This document shows positions 17,321 to 23,920 of a DNA stretch of 45,918 nt, piece by piece. Positions within the stretch are counted from its first letter, which is position 1; every line of letters starts with the position of its first letter. Source of the stretch: Bacteroidia bacterium (GTDB taxonomy: Bacteria > Bacteroidota > Bacteroidia > NS11-12g > UBA9320); the NCBI GenBank assembly GCA_013042025.1, contig JABDQY010000007.1:1-45918 (forward strand), given 5' to 3'. A program made the translations under genes and the position numbers. The notes below the pieces were generated by a model. It did not search any database. It was not told the DNA's origin and worked only from the letters and a program-made list of their open reading frames with translations.

Positions 17321-18574
17321 CTAAAAGTTCTTCAGCAATTCACCAAACTCCCAGATATCCATAAAGCTATTGTACAAAGGCACTGGAGCCAATCGAATTA
17401 CATTAGGTTCTCTCCAATCTGCAATTACATCATGTTCTGTAAGATAATCGAACAAGGCCTTGCCGTTTTCATTGGTTAACATGCTTAATTGACATCCTCT
17501 TTCTTCAGGCGTTATAATCTCAAATTCCAATTTAGGATTTGCATTTTGAGCATCAATCACTACTTGCTCCAAAAAAGCATTCAATTTTGTGCCTTTTTCA
17601 ACCAAAACGTCCATTCCTACTTCATCAAACATATCTAATGATGCTTTATGAGCTGCCATGGTTAATACAGGGGCATTACTTAACTGCCAACCCGCTGCTC
17701 CGGGTTCAGGGATATAGCCTCGTTTCATTTGAAACCGCTCACTTTCCTTATGACCCCACCATCCTGCAAAACGAGGAGTATCTGGATTATTACCATGTTT
17801 TTCATGGACAAAAACACCACTAACACCACCTGGACCAGAATTCATATATTTATAGGTACACCACGCAGCAAAATCAACGTTCCAATCATGCAATTCCATT
17901 TTAATGTTCCCAGCTGCATGTGCACAATCAAAACCTGCTAATGCACCAACCTTGTGAGCTGCTGCTGTAAGCTCTTTAATATTAAACACTTGTCCAGTAT
18001 AATATTGTACGCCGCTGAAAAATAAAAGTGCCAACTCATCTCCAGTTTCGTTAATTTTTGCAATAATGTCTTCAGTCCTCAAAGCATGCTCTCCTTCTCG
18101 CGGTTTCATCTCAATTACAGCATCGTTGTAATCAAATCCGTGATGTTTAACCTGGCTTTCTATTACGTACATATCACTTGGGAAAGCACCAGCCTCCATT
18201 ATAATTTTGTATCTTGATTTACTCGGTCTATAAAAACTTACCAGAAGGAGATGCAAATTCACTGTAAGATTATTCATCACAACTACTTCATCTGTTTTAG
18301 CTCCTACTACTTTAGCTTCTTTCTCAAAAAAATGGTGATAACTAAACCAAGGGTTCTTCCCATGAAAATGCCCCTCTACTCCATATTTCTTCCAGTCTTC
18401 TAATTCTTGTTGCAAATAAGATTCAACCGTTTTAGGTTGTAGTCCTAAAGAATTCCCTGTGAAATACAATTGTTCTGCACGTGTTTTCCCAGGTGGCATA
18501 TAAAACTTACTTCGATATTCTTTCAAGGAATCTTCTCTGTCTAGTTTTTCAGCGAAATCTTTGGTGGTTGTCAT
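17321..18574 (-). CDS. kynU: Kynureninase
   Basis: 417 residues from the ATG at 18574 (another ATG at 18580 adds Met-Gln). This PLP enzyme cleaves kynurenine to anthranilate, or 3-hydroxykynurenine to 3-hydroxyanthranilate, plus alanine. FTGNSLGLQPK near the N-terminus, FDCAHAAGNI (the Asp that contacts the PLP nitrogen), and WCTYKYMNSGPGG with the Schiff-base Lys242 are family signatures. KRGYIPEPGAAGWQLSNAPV is also typical. No tryptophan dioxygenase, formamidase or kynurenine monooxygenase lies nearby, so the pathway partners must be elsewhere. A TTTATTTG box ends about four bases before the first ATG. A bidirectional terminator follows the stop. Confidence 0.96.
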   Translation of the reverse strand: MTTTKDFAEKLDREDSLKEYRSKFYMPPGKTRAEQLYFTGNSLGLQPKTVESYLQQELEDWKKYGVEGHFHGKNPWFSYHHFFEKEAKVVGAKTDEVVVMNNLTVNLHLLLVSFYRPSKSRYKIIMEAGAFPSDMYVIESQVKHHGFDYNDAVIEMKPREGEHALRTEDIIAKINETGDELALLFFSGVQYYTGQVFNIKELTAAAHKVGALAGFDCAHAAGNIKMELHDWNVDFAAWCTYKYMNSGPGGVSGVFVHEKHGNNPDTPRFAGWWGHKESERFQMKRGYIPEPGAAGWQLSNAPVLTMAAHKASLDMFDEVGMDVLVEKGTKLNAFLEQVVIDAQNANPKLEFEIITPEERGCQLSMLTNENGKALFDYLTEHDVIADWREPNVIRLAPVPLYNSFMDIWEFGELLKNF

Positions 18575-18659
18575 TTGCATACTGCAAATAAAGTGAGAAG
18601 ACTGATAAATTTGCTTCTACACTAGCAAAATTCTCAGGATATAAACTTGCCAATTGATT

Positions 18660-19280
18660 TCAACTACCTTCAAACAACACAAGGTATTTACCACTCTTGT
18701 ATCCAAGCCCATCCGACGAAATATATTGATAGTTACAATTGAATACTGTCTCATTACAATCATTGACTACACCATACAATTCATTTTTGCGGACAATGAT
18801 TCTTTCTAAAGTTAAGATTTGCGGAGGAAGGTCATAAATCACAGGTAATTTTTGATTCCCCATTGTATCATATGCTCCCCAAAGTCCTTCATGTGATTTT
18901 ACTAGAATTAATCCTTTGTCCGGCAACCTTACTTCATCAAAAATAAACGGCATCACCATATGCATGTTCTTGGTGATTACACTTCTATTGAAACTATCTC
19001 CTACTATGGCATAACCCTTATTAAAGTTGTTTGCCTCTGCAAAAACATAAGGAGATAGCTCATTCAGATTGGAATCTATATAGGCATATAAATCCCCTTT
19101 AGCAATATATGCTTTGCTTTCGGACCATTCACTCACTTCAGAGTACTCATAATCAGACAAGAAAGTGGAGTCATTAAGGGTTATTGCATATTTGCGATTA
19201 TTGGGATGCTTTTTTACACTCCTCTTTTGTGCCCATGAACTCAGCCCAACAAATAACAATATAATTAGTAACCACCTCAT
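18660..19280 (-). CDS. Exported WG-repeat protein
   Basis: 206 residues with a Sec signal peptide (MRWLLIILLFVGLSSWAQ). The mature chain consists of about four degenerate WG (KWG) repeats. These are short units with an aromatic-Gly turn and a YDxMG-type end, clearest in GLWGAYDTMGNQKLPVIYD near residues 133-151 and in KAYIAKGDLYAYIDSNLNEL. Such repeats form beta-propeller-like or solenoid surfaces, usually on exported proteins, with no defined activity. The ATG overlaps the stop of the upstream exported-protein gene by four bases (ATGA), so translation is coupled and the products may be partners. Confidence 0.78.
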   Translation of the reverse strand: MRWLLIILLFVGLSSWAQKRSVKKHPNNRKYAITLNDSTFLSDYEYSEVSEWSESKAYIAKGDLYAYIDSNLNELSPYVFAEANNFNKGYAIVGDSFNRSVITKNMHMVMPFIFDEVRLPDKGLILVKSHEGLWGAYDTMGNQKLPVIYDLPPQILTLERIIVRKNELYGVVNDCNETVFNCNYQYISSDGLGYKSGKYLVLFEGS

Positions 19281-19807
19281 TCGATACGCTCAAATTCCAG
19301 TTCATCTCCAAGAAACCACATCCCATTTAGCTGAATTGCAACATATTTCAATTCGTATTCTTTCTTTCTTTTATTACACTGCACAGTAACATAACAATAC
19401 CTATTCCCATCCTCATCAGCTCCGTAATCAAAATCAGTTTTCTTATGATCTAAATGTCGCATTTTCAATTTATCTTTCTTCGCCTTTTTTAAAACTTTTA
19501 GGTACTGTCGTTGCAAACTTCTAAGCAACCTCTGCTGCCGAATAACCACTTTGTCCAAGGTATATTCTACAGACAAAGTATCAAAAGTTGTCTTTAAATA
19601 CCTCATCGTTGGAACAAAACTCTTAATCGTATTTACATCCTCCTTCTTTAATTGTGTGAAAAAAGAATCACACATTTCAGGTAATGAGTCAAACAACATT
19701 GGAGCAAATAAATTGCTATCAGGACGGTGATCCTTAAGTACATACAATTGTGAAAATGAAGAAAAGCTCACCCTAAACACAACCAATAAAACCAATGCAA
19801 CTCTCAT
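19277..19807 (-). CDS. Exported protein with a basic coiled-coil segment, function unknown
   Basis: 176 residues with a Sec signal peptide ending near residue 19 (SSFSQ). A strongly basic helical stretch (residues about 87-118, RQQRLLRSLQRQYLKVLKKAKKDKLK) is followed by a beta-rich end (YCYVTVQCNKRKKEYELKYVAIQLNGMWFLGDELEFERIE). That end resembles the fold of small NTF2- or DUF-type export domains with an LxGxWxL strand. I recognise no named family. It is first in a two-gene unit with the WG-repeat gene. A perfect -7 box (TAAATTTG) lies 15 bases upstream. Confidence 0.73.
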   Translation of the reverse strand: MRVALVLLVVFRVSFSSFSQLYVLKDHRPDSNLFAPMLFDSLPEMCDSFFTQLKKEDVNTIKSFVPTMRYLKTTFDTLSVEYTLDKVVIRQQRLLRSLQRQYLKVLKKAKKDKLKMRHLDHKKTDFDYGADEDGNRYCYVTVQCNKRKKEYELKYVAIQLNGMWFLGDELEFERIE

Positions 19808-19821
19808 TTCTATTTACACAG

Positions 19822-19829
19822 CAAATTTA
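19822..19829 (-). promoter_or_regulatory. Candidate -7 promoter box (TAAATTTG)
   Basis: The minus strand reads TAAATTTG, a full TAnnTTTG match, ending 14 bases before the ATG at 19807. No -33 TTG is obvious. Confidence 0.45.
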
Positions 19830-19940
19830 CGGCCAAAAAGTCTAGATAGTACTTGATTCTAAAAACATGACTTCTCTGTGCATCATTTTTTAAACCCCAA
19901 GTGTCTCTCCAAAGTACTGTTTAGTTTACCCAAGGATATA

Positions 19941-19976
19941 GGGTTGAAGGCAAACCTTCGACCCTTATCTTTTTCA
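19941..19976 (+). terminator. Orphan terminator-like hairpin upstream of the metal ABC operon
   Basis: A ten-base-pair stem (GGGTTGAAGG 19941-19950 with CCTTCGACCC 19955-19964, one G-T pair) has a CAAA loop and is followed by TTATCTTTTT. This is a good rho-independent terminator on the plus strand only. No plus-strand gene precedes it, because the gene on its left is on the minus strand. It therefore ends an unannotated RNA or acts as a leader attenuator. The other part of 19808-20009 holds no recognisable gene. Confidence 0.55.
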
Positions 19977-19997
19977 AATTCGTTTCATTTTTCTAGT

Positions 19998-20005
19998 TAA
20001 GTTTG
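19998..20005 (+). promoter_or_regulatory. Candidate -7 promoter box (TAAGTTTG)
   Basis: TAAGTTTG, a full TAnnTTTG match, ends four bases before the ATG of the metal-binding lipoprotein at 20010. The operon mRNA starting here would be leaderless and would not contain the hairpin at 19941-19964. Confidence 0.5.
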
Positions 20006-20009
20006 CGGT

Positions 20010-20915
20010 ATGAGGAATATTCTTACCCTTATAACTGTAATTGCTATAGTTTTTTCAGGGTGCAAAACTGTTGAAGATGATGGCGTAACAACCATTGTAA
20101 CTACAACAGGAATTATAAAAGACTGCATAGAAAACATAGTAAGCGAAGACATAAAAGTGATCTCATTAATGGGAGCAGGTGTTGATCCACATTTGTACAA
20201 AGCCTCACAAGGAGATATCTCAAAACTTGCTAACGCCGACATTATAATTTACAATGGTCTCCATCTGGAAGGCAAAATGGCTCAGATGTTAGATAATTAT
20301 AGTAAATCAAAACCAGCATATGCTATTGGGAACTTTGTATCAAAAAATAGTCTCAAAAAAGTAGATGAAACCTCAGATTTAGTTGATCCGCATATTTGGT
20401 TTAATCCTGCAGTTTGGATGGAAGGATTAAACGGTGTAGCTGGAGAATTAAGCAAAATTGAGGGCTTAGAAACCACTGCTGCAAATTGCAGAAATTACAG
20501 TGAAGAAGTGGCTTCTATTTCGTCTGGTCTTACTCAATTGCTCGATTCCACATTGGACAACGAGAACAGAGTTTTAATTACAAGCCACGATGCATTTGAA
20601 TACTTTGGTGATGCATATAACTTTAGAGTTCGTGGATTACAAGGAATTTCAACAGCTGCGGAGTATGGTGCTAAAGATGTTAAAGACCTTATCGATTTTA
20701 TAATAGACAATAATATTAAGTCTGTGTTTGTTGAAACGAGTGTATCTGATAAAAATTTAAGGGCAGTTATTGAAGGAGCACAAGCACGAGATTATGAATT
20801 AAAAATTGGAGGAACCTTATACAGCGACGCTTTAGGAGCTGAGAAGACTCCTGCTGCTACATACATAGGAATGCTTCAGGCTAATGTTCATACGATAATT
20901 GAAGGATTGAAATAA
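20010..20915 (+). CDS. TroA/ZnuA-type metal ABC transporter substrate-binding lipoprotein
   Basis: 301 residues. A lipoprotein signal peptide has the lipobox VFSGC (Cys18). It delivers a divalent metal to the membrane permease. The cluster A-I fold is recognisable and the metal ligands can be read: His61 (DPHLYKAS), His128 (DPHIWFN), His193 (SHDAFEYF) and Asp273 (LYSDALG). The third ligand is His, as in TroA and ZnuA, rather than the Glu of PsaA/MntC. There is no His-rich loop of the kind usual in ZnuA. Zn, Mn or Fe are all possible. The stop overlaps the ATPase start by one base (TAATG), starting a tightly packed four-gene operon. Confidence 0.92.
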   Translation: MRNILTLITVIAIVFSGCKTVEDDGVTTIVTTTGIIKDCIENIVSEDIKVISLMGAGVDPHLYKASQGDISKLANADIIIYNGLHLEGKMAQMLDNYSKSKPAYAIGNFVSKNSLKKVDETSDLVDPHIWFNPAVWMEGLNGVAGELSKIEGLETTAANCRNYSEEVASISSGLTQLLDSTLDNENRVLITSHDAFEYFGDAYNFRVRGLQGISTAAEYGAKDVKDLIDFIIDNNIKSVFVETSVSDKNLRAVIEGAQARDYELKIGGTLYSDALGAEKTPAATYIGMLQANVHTIIEGLK

Positions 20916-21694
20916 TGATAGAGAATCCGATTATTGAAGCTCATAATTTAACAGTATTGTATGGTAGGAAACCAGCACTTTGGAACGTAGATTTTTCTCT
21001 TCCAAGAGGAAAAGTAATTGGAATTATGGGCCCAAACGGAAGTGGTAAAAGCACGCTGTTGAAAGCCATAATGGGCGTTGCAACTCCTACATCAGGTTAC
21101 ACAAAAGTATATGACAGAGAGCTTGATGAAGTTCGTGAAAAAATAAGTTATGTACCACAACGTCAAGACATTGATTGGGATTTCCCCGCAAGTGTTTGGG
21201 ACGTTGTTTCAATGGGTAGATTTCAAAAAAGAGGTCTTTTTAAAAAATTGACCTCAGAAGATAAGGATATTATTGCTGAGAGTCTTGAAAAGGTAAACAT
21301 GTTAGGATATTCGAAAAGGCAAATAAGTCAGCTGTCTGGGGGACAACAACAACGTGTTTTCTTAGCAAGAGCATTAGCCCAACAAGGAGATCTATTTCTT
21401 ATGGATGAACCTTTTGCAGGTGTTGACATTTCAACAGAAGAGATGATTATCTCGCTTTTAAAAGAGATGAAAGATGCAGGTAAAACATTGGTAATTGTAC
21501 ATCATGATTTACATACTGCCCAATCGTATTTTGATTGGTTGGTTTTACTTAATACGCGATTGGTTGCGGCAGGACCAGTTTCTGAGGTATTTAACGACCA
21601 GGTACTCACCGATACGTATGGTGGTAAACTAACAACCATATCAAAAATAAGTCAAGAACTAGAAAATAAAGAATTCCCAATACGTCACAAATAA
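20915..21694 (+). CDS. Metal ABC transporter ATP-binding protein
   Basis: 259 residues. Hydrolyses ATP to drive the two permeases encoded downstream. Walker A GPNGSGKST (about residue 41), Q-loop YVPQRQDIDWDFP, signature LSGGQQQR, Walker B LFLMDEP and the switch His in VHHDLH are all intact. The DWDFP sequence after the Q-loop and the D-loop AGVDISTEE are typical of the manganese/zinc/iron (TroB/MntB/ZnuC) subclass. It overlaps its neighbours by one base on each side, so subunit amounts are probably coordinated by coupled translation. Confidence 0.95.
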   Translation: MIENPIIEAHNLTVLYGRKPALWNVDFSLPRGKVIGIMGPNGSGKSTLLKAIMGVATPTSGYTKVYDRELDEVREKISYVPQRQDIDWDFPASVWDVVSMGRFQKRGLFKKLTSEDKDIIAESLEKVNMLGYSKRQISQLSGGQQQRVFLARALAQQGDLFLMDEPFAGVDISTEEMIISLLKEMKDAGKTLVIVHHDLHTAQSYFDWLVLLNTRLVAAGPVSEVFNDQVLTDTYGGKLTTISKISQELENKEFPIRHK

Positions 21695-22983
21695 TGAATC
21701 TTTGGGAACATATCACCACATTTTTTTCTGTAGAAAACTACAACTTATTTGTTATCAGTATTGGTTCAGGTATTTTGTGTTTTGCAGCTGGTGTTGTGGG
21801 TACATTCACTTATTTGAGAAAACGAGCTTTAATTGGTGATGTTATATCTCATTCAGTGCTTCCAGGAGTTGCAATTGCTTTTATGTTAGCTGGAGTTAAA
21901 AATCCAGTTTACTTTTTAATTGGAGCTATTTTATCTGGGCTATTATCTATATGGATAGTTGATTTTGTACAAGCAAAATCAAAATTAAAACCAGATACAA
22001 TTTTAGCATTAACATTAAGTGTGTTTTTTGGTGTTGGAATTGTTTTGCTAACCAAAATACAACACAGCGGAAATGCGGCCCAAAGTGGTCTTGACAGTTT
22101 CCTGTTCGGGAAGGCTGCATCTATGAGTCTTGGAGATGTTAAACTTTTTTCAATCATAGCAATCGTCAATATCATATTCATTACTATATTCTTAAGAGGT
22201 TTTAGTATGATAAGTTTTGATGAAAATTATGCTAAAGGAATTGGGTTTAATACTACATTTATAAAGTCATTTCTTGCACTACTTACTGTAGTAACCGTTG
22301 CTATTGGAGTGCAAGCAGTTGGAGTAGTTCTAATGGCAGCATTACTAATAACTCCTGCGGCAGGTGCACGTTTCTTAACAAACTCGATAGGAAGAATGCT
22401 TTTAATTTCAGGGGTATTTGGATTTGTTAGTGGATGGATTGGAGTATTTATTAGTTATAGCGGGAACGGCATGCCTACTGGACCTTGGATTGTTGTTGCA
22501 CTATCGCTATTTACATTAATAGCCATTCTTTTTGGACGAGACAGAGGAGTAATTGCACGTTGGAAACTTCGAAAGTCGAATAACATAAAAATCAACAATG
22601 AAAATGTATTAAAAGATATTTATAAGTTGGCAGATAAAGGAAGGAATACGCTCTCAATTGCACAAATTATTGAAAAGGAGAAGTATCGAGCACCGGTTCT
22701 AATTTCAATTTTAAACAGACTAGAAAAAAACGACTTTATTGATCAAATTCGTGGGCTTGTTATTCTTAATGAAAAAGGTAAGATAGCGGCCAGAGAAGTA
22801 ATACGAAAGCACCGTCTATGGGAACTTTATCTTTCTAAATACTTTCAACTCGAAGCAGATCATTTGCATGATGATGCAGAAGGTATTGAGCACGTTATCA
22901 CACCGGAAATTGAAAAACATTTATTAAAACTGTTGCAGTATCCGGAGAAAGATCCTCATCAAAGTGAAATTCCATATGAATGA
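21694..22983 (+). CDS. Metal ABC permease fused to an MntR/DtxR-type repressor domain
   Basis: 429 residues. Residues 1 to about 280 are a TroC/ZnuB-type permease with eight or nine helices and the motifs RALIGDVISHSVLPGVA and GVVLMAALLITPAAGA. After a short basic linker, residues about 298-415 align with MntR/DtxR: a winged helix (SIAQIIEKEKYRAPVLISILNRLEKNDFI) then the metal and dimerisation helices. Aligned to Bacillus subtilis MntR, His373, Glu396, Glu399 and His400 (DDAEGIEH) match its His77, Glu99, Glu102 and His103. The N-terminal ligands Asp8 and Glu11 appear as Asn304 and Lys307. The chlamydial YtgCR permease-repressor fusion has the same order. The stop overlaps the next permease by eight bases. 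Confidence 0.92.
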   Translation: MNLWEHITTFFSVENYNLFVISIGSGILCFAAGVVGTFTYLRKRALIGDVISHSVLPGVAIAFMLAGVKNPVYFLIGAILSGLLSIWIVDFVQAKSKLKPDTILALTLSVFFGVGIVLLTKIQHSGNAAQSGLDSFLFGKAASMSLGDVKLFSIIAIVNIIFITIFLRGFSMISFDENYAKGIGFNTTFIKSFLALLTVVTVAIGVQAVGVVLMAALLITPAAGARFLTNSIGRMLLISGVFGFVSGWIGVFISYSGNGMPTGPWIVVALSLFTLIAILFGRDRGVIARWKLRKSNNIKINNENVLKDIYKLADKGRNTLSIAQIIEKEKYRAPVLISILNRLEKNDFIDQIRGLVILNEKGKIAAREVIRKHRLWELYLSKYFQLEADHLHDDAEGIEHVITPEIEKHLLKLLQYPEKDPHQSEIPYE

Positions 22984-23836
22984 CTTTTATATCATATTTA
23001 CTGCAAGCTTGGTAGCGATAAACTGTGCATTAATGGGCAGTTTCTTAGTCATGCGAAAAATGGTTATGCTTGGAGATGCAATATCCCATGCTGTTCTTCC
23101 GGGAATATTTATTGCCTACTTTTTGTCTGGATCTACAGGAAGTCTTCCCATACTTATTGGAGCTGCATTTAGTGGAATAATCGCCACCTTGATAATTGAA
23201 TGGTTTACAAAACGGGCACGCTTACAAAGTGATGCGGCAATTGGTGTATCGTATACATTGTTGTTTGCAATCGGTATTATACTAATTTCTAAGTTTGGAC
23301 AAAATGCTGATTTAGATCAACAATGTGTACTGTACGGAGAAATTGAATATATCTCATTGTGGCTGAAGCCGGTTTTTGGATTATTCGAACTACCAAAACA
23401 AACTATAATCCTTCTGTCTGTTTGCATTATTTTAATTGCGGCAGTTGTATGGGGCTATAAAGGATTATTCATTACAACCTTCGATCCTAATTTTGCTTTG
23501 TCTACTGGAATAGCTGTAGGATTTTGGCACTATTTTTTAATGAGCGGAGTATCACTAACAACAGTAGTTTCATTTGAATCTGTTGGTGCAATTTTAGTAA
23601 TCGCATTTTTATCTGGACCTCCGGCAATTGCATATTTATTGGTAGAAGATTTTAAGAAAATGTTGATTCTTGCATGTGCTATAGGTATTTTATGTTCAGC
23701 ACTTGGCTATTATGCCGCTAAATGGTTAGACGTATCGGTTGCAGGATCAATATCAACAGTAATTGGATTGGTCTTTGTTTTCGTATTTGTTGCCGTTAAT
23801 TTACTTAAAAGTAAAAGGGACGTAATATCTGCCTAA
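22976..23836 (+). CDS. Second metal ABC transporter permease
   Basis: 286 residues from ATG 22976, overlapping the previous stop by eight bases (a GTG at 22964 would add four residues). A TroD/MntB-type permease with about eight helices. GSFLVMRKMVMLGDAISHAVLPGIFIAYF near the N-terminus and SFESVGAILVIAFLSGPPAIAYLL near residue 205 are the family's paired motifs. It lacks the C-terminal repressor domain carried by its partner. It probably forms a heterodimeric channel with that partner in the inner membrane. Last gene of the four-gene operon; an inverted repeat but no clear terminator follows. Confidence 0.93.
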   Translation: MNDFYIIFTASLVAINCALMGSFLVMRKMVMLGDAISHAVLPGIFIAYFLSGSTGSLPILIGAAFSGIIATLIIEWFTKRARLQSDAAIGVSYTLLFAIGIILISKFGQNADLDQQCVLYGEIEYISLWLKPVFGLFELPKQTIILLSVCIILIAAVVWGYKGLFITTFDPNFALSTGIAVGFWHYFLMSGVSLTTVVSFESVGAILVIAFLSGPPAIAYLLVEDFKKMLILACAIGILCSALGYYAAKWLDVSVAGSISTVIGLVFVFVFVAVNLLKSKRDVISA

Positions 23837-23863
23837 AATTATTGTCAATAAGCCTTTTATGTT

Positions 23864-23898
23864 CATACAAATAATAGACTTAGTCCTATTATTGTATG
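23864..23898. repeat. Long imperfect inverted repeat, candidate operator
   Basis: CATACAAATAATAG (23864-23877) is mirrored by CTATTATTGTATG (23886-23898) with one unpaired A. The core AATAATAG / CTATTATT is a perfect eight-base dyad, and the eight-base centre ACTTAGTC also pairs partly (ACT/AGT). It lies between the metal-transport operon and the TonB-receptor gene, ending 22 bases before the GTG at 23921. No T-run follows, so an operator or mRNA hairpin is more likely than a terminator. Confidence 0.55.
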
Positions 23899-23920
23899 TA
23901 AACAGATTAGGTTAAGATTA

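Noticed and set aside
19808..20009. Mn riboswitch (yybP-ykoY type) before the metal operon
   Set aside because: I saw a terminator-like hairpin but none of the conserved riboswitch loop sequences, so only an orphan hairpin is reported.
20010..23836. Strict zinc-only (ZnuABC) assignment
   Set aside because: The binding protein lacks the His-rich loop, and one permease carries a manganese-type regulator domain. Metal therefore left open as Zn, Mn or Fe.
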